Shown here: positions 60,201 to 64,000 of the stretch, piece after piece | Position numbering within the stretch: the stretch's first letter is position 1 | Layout: every line of letters starts with the position of its first letter | Made by a program: the position numbers and the translations under genes | Notes under the pieces: generated by a model | The model's input: the letters and a program-made list of their open reading frames with translations, nothing else | The model's database searches: none | What the model was told of the DNA's origin: nothing | Origin: UBA4427 sp045106235 | GTDB lineage: Bacteria; Myxococcota_A; UBA9160; UBA4427 | NCBI GenBank assembly: GCA_045106235.1 | Contig: JBGCEJ010000005.1 | Span: 169,961-233,960, forward strand | Length of the DNA stretch: 64,000 bases | Direction: 5' to 3'

Positions 60201-62026
60201 ATCCAGTCCATCACATTGTTAAGCAGGGAGTTCCAAAGGTTCTTCAGATCCTGCCAGAGGCCATCCAAGGCTCGCTTGATCGTATCCAGGATGTCGACGT
60301 CCAGTCTGGGCGCATTGTTCTTCAGGACGATCGAAGAGGGGAAGGAATCAAAGGGGCCAACCACAAAAGACAATCGGGACCCGGCCTCGAAATCATCGAA
60401 CTCAAGGAAGCGCTCGGCCGTGGCGCCCACGAGATCGAAATCGAAGTCATGGTTGAGGGGAAAGACCTCACCATCGGCGAGCACCGTAATGTCGGCGTTC
60501 GTGCCGGCCTCATCAAAATCGGCCGTCTCGATTTCCAGCCGCAGAAAGTACTCGTCGTCCGTGGCATCGGCGTCGAGGGCGGGCGGGTATGCGCCCGCCG
60601 ACTGAAACAGAAACGGGTTTCGAGCATAGTTCTCGAAGTTGGATTCCTTGAACTCAAGCGAACCTGCGCCTACGAACAAGTTCTGGTAGAAGGACCGGTA
60701 GTTCGGTCCCATGGCCTGCTCCAAGAGGTGAAGCCACTGGACAGAAGTGCGCGTGGCAAGCTTGAGTGCCGTGGCCAGAAAGGGATCGAAGGTCGAACCA
60801 CAATTCTCAGGCGAGACGTCGAGCTCGATCGGCGGCGCATCCTCATCATTGAGCGCCGCATTGAAGAGATCGACTTCACGTTCCTGTGCCGAATCCCATT
60901 CGAGGACCCGCGCATACACGTCGTCGCAGGCCGCGCCCGTCACGAGGTTGATCTGATCCGCCGGGTTCAGCCAATTTCCGTCGCCATCGGTCAGTCCCCG
61001 AGCGACCAGGGCCACCGCCGCCTGCTGGCGAGAGTCGATTCCGACCCCAAGCGGCTTGAAGCTCAAAAAGTCGCGCAGGTTCCCGTCCGATACAATGGTG
61101 GCCAACATAGGGACGTCGGTGCTCGTGACATAGAAGTCGTTAATGTCGTCGTCTTGGCAGCGACGCCATTCCTCGCAGATCGGATCCCCCAACAGAGGCG
61201 ACCCCTCGGCGCAGAGATCCCCTGGTGTCACGCTGCTGGCCAGCAGCGACTGCCCCGCCTCCAACAGGTCGCCCGCGACGCCTGTGAGTGCGCCGAGCCC
61301 GGCCTGAGCATCATTCGCATCGTTGATCCCTCTAGAGACGAGCGCTGCGTATCGGTCCCGCTGGATCGGCGACTCGAGAAACTCAAAGACCGTACAACTG
61401 ATCGACACCTTTCCGTGTTGACCGTTTCCCACCTCGGGCTCTTCGTAAGCGCCAGAAGAAAGCGGCCGCGTAAGCCGCTCGGCCTCGGGTACCTCGAAGA
61501 AGGTCGATGCTCGCCAATCCGGGTAATCGAGCCAATTGGAGTGGGAGTAGAAATCCTGCACGGCATGAATCGACATCCCGAGCAAATGGTGGGCAGCGGC
61601 ACGATCGTTTCGTTCGGCTGCCCACTGAAGACCCGCAACCGTCCCGGCGAAGAGCTGGCGCCAAGCGAACTCGACCTGCTCCGTCGTTCTCAAGTCGTCG
61701 AAGTGAAGCTTGACGAGATCTTCCTTGATCCCGAAAGCGCGACTGATCCGGTCTCCGTCATTCGGCTCCGAGGCTTTGAACCACCAGAGCGGGCTGTACA
61801 GATAGGCGTCGATGAAATCGCTCGGCCAGGCAATCGATGCCCCGACCTGGGAGTTCGCTCCGTAGACCGAAGTCGCGAAATGGGTCATGCCCGGGTGATA
61901 ATAGGGATTGCCTTCGAGCTGATCGTCTCCCGCGAATCCAGAGACCCGCCCCGACGGAATCGCCATCAAGACCATGAGGAGACAGACCGCGACCGACCTT
62001 TGGCCAAGGCTGGCGGTCGTCGTCAT
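48284..62026 (-). CDS. Giant secreted PEP-CTERM protein with Het-C-like, beta-propeller, TSP3 and FGE-like domains (4,580 residues)
   Basis: One uninterrupted frame of 13,743 bases. Order of domains: signal peptide (1-31); Het-C/VWA7-like metal domain (about 40-230, motif HxxxDxxxH at 154-162); an unassigned region with strands and helices; calcium loops (845-1055); DUF1554-like lectin domain (1055-1215); loops; propeller 1 (1394-1746); loops; FGE-like 1 (1972-2227); propeller 2 (2232-2585); loops; propeller 3 (2784-3149); loops; FGE-like 2 (3279-3527); loops; propeller 4 (3637-3974); loops (3975-4210); C-terminal beta domain; LPEP-type PEP-CTERM (from 4542). Start ATG 62026 has GGAGGGGAG upstream. 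It should be exported by Sec, anchored by exosortase, and stiffened by calcium. An adhesive or predatory/contact role is inferred. Confidence 0.9.
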   Translation of the reverse strand: MTTTASLGQRSVAVCLLMVLMAIPSGRVSGFAGDDQLEGNPYYHPGMTHFATSVYGANSQVGASIAWPSDFIDAYLYSPLWWFKASEPNDGDRISRAFGIKEDLVKLHFDDLRTTEQVEFAWRQLFAGTVAGLQWAAERNDRAAAHHLLGMSIHAVQDFYSHSNWLDYPDWRASTFFEVPEAERLTRPLSSGAYEEPEVGNGQHGKVSISCTVFEFLESPIQRDRYAALVSRGINDANDAQAGLGALTGVAGDLLEAGQSLLASSVTPGDLCAEGSPLLGDPICEEWRRCQDDDINDFYVTSTDVPMLATIVSDGNLRDFLSFKPLGVGIDSRQQAAVALVARGLTDGDGNWLNPADQINLVTGAACDDVYARVLEWDSAQEREVDLFNAALNDEDAPPIELDVSPENCGSTFDPFLATALKLATRTSVQWLHLLEQAMGPNYRSFYQNLFVGAGSLEFKESNFENYARNPFLFQSAGAYPPALDADATDDEYFLRLEIETADFDEAGTNADITVLADGEVFPLNHDFDFDLVGATAERFLEFDDFEAGSRLSFVVGPFDSFPSSIVLKNNAPRLDVDILDTIKRALDGLWQDLKNLWNSLLNNVMDWIGERTVTFNLEDIGPIGDSTSITVPINAGTEGEFDVVIRARKVEINGSFATYEIEIPVFSVIRESTYDQGSASDEIFFTIAATGIPNGISKGRLTEVRENVDASSDDCRQLGNCPLYAPAMEPILIEAKADAAIGVSFVMYESDNESQEQREELLDELLGRQKEEKPGLVDFIGDSIGAPWRIEEVEIVGFSRSASTARYCGDMGGTTTDVVLEEEEERMFGLSEQDCRSLDLTVVDWGGQNFDSDRDGLPDAVELALEGDGFDPLDPKSTDGIELDGNADFDGDGLTNRDELNIFGTSIVLADTDGDGTDDLTERQFGWDALDETSGGAAGDDDGDGLTNAAEIAFGSSPFSSDSEGDGVSDADELANGMNPRSSDSDGDGLTDGQEFALVCLDPANANSGAGPLDDREDDQDGDGLVNWRELAFWGTNPCETDSDSDGLADGAEVNVGAGIAFVSTLEETIATSLEEVKELCVADAIDAGLARPLSFEPWISTSVENARDRVAAFRTYDRIDGTSIGVPAAGSSASLLAPLNQQANGDVIADPLTPVATGTNNFGTLASSGLNCSDWTSDSASEQTETGRTGFAVFWSDAFASPDACDEPRRFFCFGGGQVVPTDPALDDTDGDGLNDGDELNTLLTDPVDPDTDRDGLDDGAEIALGTDPLVADSDGDGLADGDEVDPGGDPDGDLMINALDPDSDGDSLSDFEEVEVYGSDPTLTDTDGDGVDDDVEIDAGLDPTLPDLGVDTDGDGLTNLAEWALGTDHTLADTDGDGLDDGDEVGGAGSAGGRFGAPLSISLTVGTPRAIEAADFDGDGDADLLVASSANNTVAWYENLGGLGNFGVAQNISTTATDTHSATAADVDGDGDADVIAAIGSSIAWFENTDGAGSFGIEQDIAASTLSSPRSIVAADLDGDLDLDVLVGTDSFVLWYENTDGAGSFGLFPNIVNSGVSDTVNFVESVVAADVDGDGDLDVLSASVVDNKTAWYENTDGLGTFGAQQLIAGDVVRRVAAADLDGDGDVDAMRTTGTGVDWFENTDGAGQFGAAQGLATTVGEPLSIQLIDLDGDLDIDALYADFGGSEIAWIENLGLGSFAAPETVTTSLMFPLVAAAADLDGDGDQDVISSSIITSEIAWHRQGLPSDPLLDDSDGDGLKDGAEVAGGSDPLNVDTDADGLSDGDEILFGTNFFVSDSDGDGLSDGDEVNLFGTNPAPGAGSDSDLDGIDDGDEVAGTLGIATDPARADTDRDGVEDRDELVLHGTNPRIPDSDGDGMGDAEELAQATSPTNNDENMNGILDGLDDGDADGLVNAAELRFGTLIGQPSFDADALTDGDEVQLTTIPVTSETQTLVPTVRVTDPLNLPDNTGLGTVDYAYSIGTTEITVSQYTAFLNAVAVLSDPGELYPCFASGACLLDDRIGALSSGAGGYTAFPGREDWPVRVPLANAKRFINWLENGQPVGSQLNAGTTEDGVYDNPDDPSYPRRANTRFALPNENEWYKAAYYDPSTGVYYDYPTGTNDEPLCTDDFAAPNATSCATAPLFPADDDRPVGSYVASLSPVGTFDQGGSRFEWTETHLGPDQRIRGGSHETAIVDQASNAGSSAASVAAPTAFHAFRIVSFEEPLTSRIEFGADPSVMAVADMDADGDLDIVSIAEVGSGFLSWWENQWSTTLPGEESEAFVERSIDPGAPDGTGLLTVDLDRDGDTDILAASATGAGIVWYENELSGDFVRRAIPAVTDQINFIVAADIDGDNDLDFAIATDSSTPGIASDLYWLENAGDETFTVHAVGTSTSGVNALEIGPVLTPATMGAADLVYATAAGEIIWHENEGLGGAAQFGAPSSINVGASVRDLALADGSGDGVLDLIVGLASGVSRYDNAFDSGAGTYGDFSGLPVTLTTDGTTTSRAFDPADVLGDGELDVVSIQNGPQQMVWATSSGSVEGTFPVGELILEVLVFDADGDGTLDVLATKDAGGFSLFRRPLVSDPKLDDTDGDGFSDSDEVLVQGTDPDRVDSDGDRLTDFAEVNTHGTNPTLEDTDADGIDDSNELFVFGTDPLVADSDGDGFSDGFEVLNATAGFDPLTSDGMLDADDDGLSNDAEALAGTDPLSADSDGDGLRDGFEVANGFDPLVAGEQFLDGDADGLSNLVEQTVGSNPLVADTDGDTLLDGDEIGTAAFVDEGIVKSAGGIFGVSVTIGDADSDGDGDLIFSGFDSSQSREVLGYLENESGAFAELEIDTSSLSWSNLQVTDFDLDGDADFVVRQSGRLELVESLGRDQLANEQFAKRNLRFPNESEQIAASDLTDFDADGDPDLLTVVLKGFGFQPTELELQLNNGAGAVETVLLGTIALPETPRAAAAGDFDGDGTSDVVILGYEFLGATSELAWSVERLAGNGLLSLAAPLASIPLSTTPSIGSGRGQLEAVDFDRDGDLDLIATVNRQEVYWLENDGSFGFTINAISTAPLEIRDLKVADMDGDGRFDLILLDDISEQLLWKQNLGNEILTAEIALGSVVSPDELSVGDIDGDGALDVATASRTNGVRWFRQTSLGSATLADTDGDGLDDGAESASGTDPFDPDQDDDGLVDGVEIVLGTDVFDPDSDDDGLCDGILAVANVCVGGDRDPLDADADADGFDDGLEVATGSGDTDPGETPSDASGSISARAVWSLGKAAGTTGQGAVPYAYRIGRFEITNAQYARFLTAVARDADANGVYAVEMSGIDGGIDVVGTVPNRLFFAKPGKSFEPANYVSFWSALRFANWLHNGEPFGTQGPSTTEDGAYDLNPAAVAANSVVRKAGARVFLPTADEWYKAAYFDPATGVYFDYADGGDIAPVCAGADVNIEGANCDASGAGFTAVGSYRGALSPSETYDQGGNVREWTEAIPIAGERELRGGSLGDAVTSLIAGASTSLAPASVQSTNGFRIAFATDLDADGLLDVDEVAVYGTNPADADSDDDGLSDGFEIARAFDPNDGDETGTAPSGLDGLADRDSDGLVNADEERVGTDPDDPDSDDDALGDGLEALENPFDLPLSLGVVTNMTKLLVANVDGLEGDDVVAISSSSNLVAWYRYDADIGIWVENVVGNPAAPVDVAIGDLDGDGALEIVVATDDEILWYKRVVVGPGPEFWSAQVAASGLSPIADVVLADLDQDLSLDILLGRGCCETSWLRSPASSEFVDPWDLQLISATSTLVGVADLDGDGDPDVLSASPTELVFHENPGYVTDDLSTTSAVIAWRLDRPVSTNLPVSPVLIGDSNGDGDADLVYSTATSTVRLENRGVPRRTSDWFETVIDSAGAAALTVGDFDRDGLADLLASGVDTRLLEGSSIPGRFAQGRSVDTNGYSAIARGDFNLDGQLDVASLLGGQLGWLPGSAVLSASKADSDGDGLCDGGVAVAPDCIGGQEDLDLDGVVDVGETDPRDPDTDADGLPDGEELAAGTDPLIADADMDGMGDGFEISNGLDPFDDDEDGNGIPDGQDDADGDGLDNAGEEAAGSYLFVADTDGDGLLDGFEVANGLDPEFATDVTPDDDSDRLNLLQEQAAGTLPLNPDTDGDGLEDGAEFLALFTSGTLVDSDGDGIDDPDDNCRLVSNSFQIDADADGRGDECDTNDPLDLSDTTLRSVVVQFEESFAPDIVGRTFDDNQLQGNYVASGNQRTITIAAADFEEHLASQFRFDIDPGTTSDFVVVIDAITGEMLSTTWSFTDPTGDWVASGNTTTVGGATTNPFVPGLLFFCDDSIQGPCSLPITPLTFDPATGRIGGFGPVDFTGLNGLPGVNDLLNGRADMRLSEVAAPASLMSFEGVAPAGGELTIAPDYTESAFVIDATVGTDPNLYISSATAPGVGVSGSDFVHVDEDIGLTLVAEFGWPFVLSSVDLAQAFGSPAGTVTVTGTRWGGSQIQTIISVETDSFSTATFGPEWSQLASVEFLSDSTFMAIDNLEASVTTLPEPATGLGLLCGVLALAASATHRSHSRDRSRPEVAA
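48310..48402 (-). other. PEP-CTERM anchor of the giant protein
   Basis: LPEPATGLGLLCGVLALAAS, then basic residues (HRSHSRDRSR). The motif is PEP plus a hydrophobic helix and a basic tail, the signal for exosortase-type anchoring. Confidence 0.85.
50105..51115 (-). repeat. Beta-propeller 4 (seven blades)
   Basis: Seven blades ending WYRY, WYKR, WLRS, FHEN, RLEN, LLEG and WLPG. Most calcium loops are intact (DLDGDGALEIVV, DFNLDGQLDVAS); blade one is degenerate (NVDGLEGDDVVA). Confidence 0.8.
51445..52190 (-). other. FGE-sulfatase-like domain 2
   Basis: PYAYRIGRFEITNAQYARFL, RFANWLHNGEP, TTEDGAYDL, PTADEWYKAAYFDP, YDQGGNVREWTE and LRGGSLGDA, then GFRIAF. As in the first copy, no cysteine follows the RGGS motif. 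Confidence 0.85.
52580..53675 (-). repeat. Beta-propeller 3 (seven blades)
   Basis: Seven blades with loops such as DADSDGDGDLIFSG, DFDLDGDADFVV, DFDADGDPDLLTV, DFDGDGTSDVVIL, DFDRDGDLDLIAT, DMDGDGRFDLILL and DIDGDGALDVATA. Each calcium loop is intact or nearly so. Confidence 0.85.
54270..55330 (-). repeat. Beta-propeller 2 (seven blades)
   Basis: Seven W/F-x-x-N- or R-x-P-terminated blades can be counted; two (four and five) have degenerate calcium loops, for example LALADGSGDGVLDLIVG. Confidence 0.75.
55345..56110 (-). other. FGE-sulfatase-like domain 1
   Basis: YAYSIGTTEITVSQYTAFLN, NENEWYKAAYYDP, GSYVASLSPVGTFDQGG, FEWTET, RIRGGS and the ending AFRIV. The pair of cysteines that follows RGGS in true formylglycine-generating enzymes is absent. 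Confidence 0.8.
56790..57845 (-). repeat. Beta-propeller 1 (seven FG-GAP/VCBS blades)
   Basis: Seven copies of the pattern ADxDGDGDxDxxxxxxxxxxxxWYEN can be counted (for example AADVDGDGDADVIAA, then IAWFEN). Each blade carries a calcium-binding DxDGDGxxD loop, as in integrin alpha chains. Confidence 0.85.
58380..58860 (-). other. DUF1554/endostatin-like lectin-fold domain
   Basis: A stretch without calcium loops: ELCVADAIDAGLARPLSFEPW, RDRVAAFRTYDRIDGT, NNFGTLASSGLNCSDW and DEPRRFFCF. The cysteine/tryptophan pattern is that of the DUF1554 C-type-lectin-like fold. Assignment is from motif pattern only. Confidence 0.55.
58860..59490 (-). repeat. First block of TSP3-type calcium loops
   Basis: Repeated D-x-D-x-D-G-L-x-D/N-x-x-E units (for example DSDGDGLTDGQE), each followed by a short spacer such as GTNP. 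Six such blocks link the globular domains of the giant protein. Confidence 0.85.
61430..61906 (-). other. Het-C/VWA7-like metal-binding module of the giant protein
   Basis: Residues about 41-200. Landmarks: NPYYHPGMTHFATS, the helix with AAAHHLLGMSIHAVQDFYSH and the NW after it. H147, H154, D158 and H162 fit the zinc-ligand spacing of the P1-nuclease/phospholipase C-like helical fold that Het-C proteins share. No catalysis is proven. Confidence 0.6.
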
Positions 62027-62464
62027 CAGGTTGCTCCCCTCCGTTCTTCGAGCTCGTCTCACAGTGCGGTCCCTCAATATCGGCAAACAGTCTGCACCCG
62101 AGGTCCCGACGCAGCGGTCCGAGACGTGGAGCCTGTTAAGACTGCTTCTACCCTTGCTGTCCGTACATCAGGGATTCCCTGATAGGCCTTCGGAATTTCC
62201 CTATTCTCAACGATTATTGCTTAAGAGGGCATGCGCGCGAAGCGGTTTTCAGGCGGGGTCGGAAAGATCTGGTCAGCCTCATTCAGGGCAAGAAGGCCGC
62301 CTCAGCGCATTGGATACAGGGGATCGGGCATTCCCTGATTTTGAAGACAATTCCTCCCACCCGCGGGAATACGGGTGACGCGCACGCGGGACGGAACGTA
62401 TGATCGATCGATTGAGCCTGAGTTGGGCTTGGGCCGCTTGGCTCTCACGGAGGCGAAGAGGAAG
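62027..62464. other. Divergent intergenic region between giant gene and response regulator
   Basis: 438 bases with no gene. It carries a 15-bp palindrome (62168-62182), two further TTCCCT-type copies (62197 and 62331) and AT-rich patches near 62200-62215, so promoters for both directions probably lie here. A candidate minus-strand promoter (TTGAGA, 17 bases, GCCTAT) overlaps the palindrome but is weak. Confidence 0.5.
62168..62182. promoter_or_regulatory. Perfect palindrome, candidate operator
   Basis: TCAGGGATTCCCTGA, symmetrical around its central T. The same TTCCCTGA half-site recurs at 62331-62338 and a weaker TTCCCTAT at 62197. This fits a dimeric response-regulator site; no binding is proven. 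Confidence 0.5.
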
Positions 62465-63121
62465 ATGCCCATTCATGTCATGATCGCAGATGATCACAAG
62501 ATCGTGCGGGAAGCTCTGCAGTCGATGCTAGATGCAGCGCCCGACCTCGAAGTGGTCGCGACCTGCGCGGACGGTTGGGAAGCGGTTAATCGCGTCGAGT
62601 CGGGTGGCATCGATGTCGTGCTGATGGACGTTTCGATGCCCGGGCTGAATGGGATGGATGCCACTCTGCAGATCACGGCGCATCAAGGCCCCGCAAAGGT
62701 CATCGCGCTTTCTTCCCACCACTCGTCGAAGTTTGTCGGCGGTATGCTGCGCGCGGGCGCAGTCGGGTACCTTCCGAAGACTGCAGGACGAGACGAACTC
62801 ATCTCCGCGATCCGAGGCGCAGCTCGGGGCGAGGTGCACTTGAGTCCGGAAGTCGCCGGTCAAGTCGTGTCGGGTTATGTGGCCCATCTCGATGGCGAAT
62901 CCGTGCAGAAATCACCGGAACTCACGGCCCGAGAGCGCGAAGTTCTTCAGCTCATTGCCGAAGGCCACGCGACGACTGAAATCGCCAAGCGGCTCGCTTT
63001 GAGCGTCAAGACGATCGAAACGCACCGCAAGAAAATCATGGACAAGCTCAAGATTCGGAACGTCGCCGGCCTGACCAAGTACGCGCTGCGCGAAGGACTC
63101 ACCCAGCTTGGCGACGAGTAA
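62465..63121 (+). CDS. NarL/LuxR-family response regulator
   Basis: Protein of 218 residues. The receiver has acidic pair in VMIADDHK, phospho-acceptor D in DVVLMDVSMPG, switch serine in VIALSSHH and lysine in GYLPKTA. The C-terminal LuxR helix-turn-helix is LTAREREVLQLIAEGH followed by TTEIAKRLALSVKTIETHRKK. Start ATG 62465 is supported by GAGGCGAAGAGG upstream and by the fold beginning right there. It precedes a histidine kinase gene by 39 bp, and is divergent from the giant gene, so it may control it. Confidence 0.94.
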   Translation: MPIHVMIADDHKIVREALQSMLDAAPDLEVVATCADGWEAVNRVESGGIDVVLMDVSMPGLNGMDATLQITAHQGPAKVIALSSHHSSKFVGGMLRAGAVGYLPKTAGRDELISAIRGAARGEVHLSPEVAGQVVSGYVAHLDGESVQKSPELTAREREVLQLIAEGHATTEIAKRLALSVKTIETHRKKIMDKLKIRNVAGLTKYALREGLTQLGDE

Positions 63122-63160
63122 CAGTCGGGGCGTTCTGCGCTCGGTCCGGGCCGCGGGCGG

Positions 63161-64000
63161 ATGACCCTCCCTATCGAGACCACCCCCTTCCTGCTCTCCG
63201 CTCTCTTGATGGCGGCGATAGGTATCTATTCGTTTCGGCAGTCCCATGTCATCGGCGCTCGGCTCTTCGCTTGGGTGATGGCGTCGAGTGCCGGATGGAC
63301 TTTTTGTTACGCGATGGATCTCGCGAGTGCGACCGTCGCGGGAAAGACGTTCTGGCTGCAAACGAAATACCTCGCAGTGGCGCCCTCCAGTCTACTCTGG
63401 TTGTCCCTCACGCTGGTCATCACCGGCTACGGAAGCGCCCTCAAATCCGGATGGTTCCGCTCCCTCTGGGCGTTTCCGGTCACGCTCATTCTAATTGTAT
63501 TCACTAATCCGCTCCACCACTGGTTCTGGACGAGTATCGGCACAATGCCCGGCCAAGTCGATTCAATCGTCGAGCACGGTCCCGCGTTTGCCGCATATAC
63601 CGCGGTAAACCACACTTTCTCAGCCGTATCGCTCGCCCTCCTCTGCTGGGACTCACTCCACACGTCAAGGTTTTATCTTCGCAGGAATCTACTGCTGATC
63701 GCCGGACTCCTATGCCCGTTTATTGGGCTGGCCATGGGCCTCGGCTTGTTGCCTTTCTCGCTCTGGGATCGCGTCGATCAAGTGCCGCTGATGTATATGC
63801 CCGCGGCTCTATTTCTCAGCTTCGCGATCTTCAGATACCAAGCGATGGATATCCTCCCGCTCGCGCAGCAACTGATCTTCGAAAACATCAAGTCGAGTAT
63901 CGTCGTCGTCGATCTGCAAACCGAGGTCGTCGCGATGAACGACCATGCGCGACGGAGATGGTCCTGGGAGCCGGCCGCCGGCTCGCTCCGGCGCGAGGTG
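63161..64000 (+). CDS. Sensor histidine kinase with 7-TM N-terminus (3' end cut by window edge)
   Basis: The frame runs to the last base (280 codons visible). It starts MTLPIETTPFLLSALLMA and has seven hydrophobic helices, the layout of the HisKA_7TM sensor domain, followed by the start of a PAS domain (LIFENIKSSIVVVDLQTEVVA). The catalytic kinase core lies beyond the window. It follows the response regulator on the same strand and should be its partner. Confidence 0.85.
   Translation, partial: MTLPIETTPFLLSALLMAAIGIYSFRQSHVIGARLFAWVMASSAGWTFCYAMDLASATVAGKTFWLQTKYLAVAPSSLLWLSLTLVITGYGSALKSGWFRSLWAFPVTLILIVFTNPLHHWFWTSIGTMPGQVDSIVEHGPAFAAYTAVNHTFSAVSLALLCWDSLHTSRFYLRRNLLLIAGLLCPFIGLAMGLGLLPFSLWDRVDQVPLMYMPAALFLSFAIFRYQAMDILPLAQQLIFENIKSSIVVVDLQTEVVAMNDHARRRWSWEPAAGSLRREV

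Noticed and set aside
59996..62182. Plus-strand open frame of 728 codons opposite the start of the giant gene
   Set aside because: It is antisense to strong signal peptide and Het-C-like coding and has no motif or ribosome-binding site. Long open frames arise opposite the aspartate/glycine-rich repeat codons (GAC/GGC).
1..64000. GTTAGGC/GCCTAAC motif recurring at stop codons and inside coding regions
   Set aside because: A rough count (about a dozen to fifteen) is only modestly above what base composition predicts. It may reflect Leu-Gly codons and stop contexts. A counted background model would be needed to claim enrichment.
1..64000. CRISPR array or exosortase gene
   Set aside because: No regularly spaced short repeats with unique spacers were seen, and no multi-TM protein with exosortase C/R/H motifs is present, although PEP-CTERM proteins imply one elsewhere.

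Overview
This is a GC-rich bacterial window, complete except for a gene cut at each end. Four proteins end in PEP-CTERM sorting signals (LPEP/VPEP/IPEP, a hydrophobic helix, then a basic tail). Outer-membrane beta-barrels and lipoproteins are also present, so the cell is Gram-negative. An F420-type LLM oxidoreductase, a Rieske dioxygenase, several short-chain dehydrogenases, DUF1214, DUF3604 and D-aminoacylase-like amidohydrolases occur together. This mix fits the uncultured myxococcote/deltaproteobacterial or Binatota-like lineages rich in catabolic genes. The lineage is an inference from gene content only; no marker gene in the window fixes it.

Region 1 (1-11.7 kb) is a catabolic block. It holds an M19 dipeptidase (cut by the window edge), LLM oxidoreductase, ferric-reductase-like membrane protein, aminoglycoside-phosphotransferase-type kinase, ketosteroid-dehydrogenase-like flavoprotein, DUF1214 protein, dihydrodipicolinate-reductase-like protein, Rieske dioxygenase beta and alpha subunits, and a DUF3604 protein. 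Region 2 (11.7-26 kb) is mostly envelope and surface functions: a secreted protein with a flagellar FlgL-like module, an orphan receiver protein, tRNA-Arg(TCT), a beta-barrel, a metallo-beta-lactamase-fold hydrolase, a DUF2238 membrane protein, three PEP-CTERM proteins, lipoproteins, and a LemA-TPM-TPM operon.

Region 3 (26-45.7 kb) returns to metabolism: zinc alcohol dehydrogenase, molybdopterin oxidoreductase, two D-aminoacylase-like amidohydrolases, a C69 peptidase, four short-chain dehydrogenases, two outer-membrane proteins, an amidohydrolase/TauD/NTF2/EthD-like operon and a diguanylate cyclase. Region 4 (45.9-48.1 kb) is a small mobile island next to tRNA-Arg(TCG): an IS481-like element and a decayed IS66 remnant.

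Region 5 (48.3-64 kb) is the most striking. A single 13.7-kb gene encodes a 4,580-residue secreted protein with a Het-C-like metal-binding N-terminus. After it come a DUF1554-like lectin domain, four beta-propellers each with seven FG-GAP/VCBS blades, two FGE-sulfatase-fold domains without the catalytic cysteines, many TSP3-type calcium loops and a PEP-CTERM anchor. Divergently transcribed from it are a NarL/LuxR response regulator and a seven-TM histidine kinase. The shared upstream region has a perfect 15-bp palindrome. I infer a regulated giant surface protein for adhesion or contact-dependent action. No exosortase gene is in the window.
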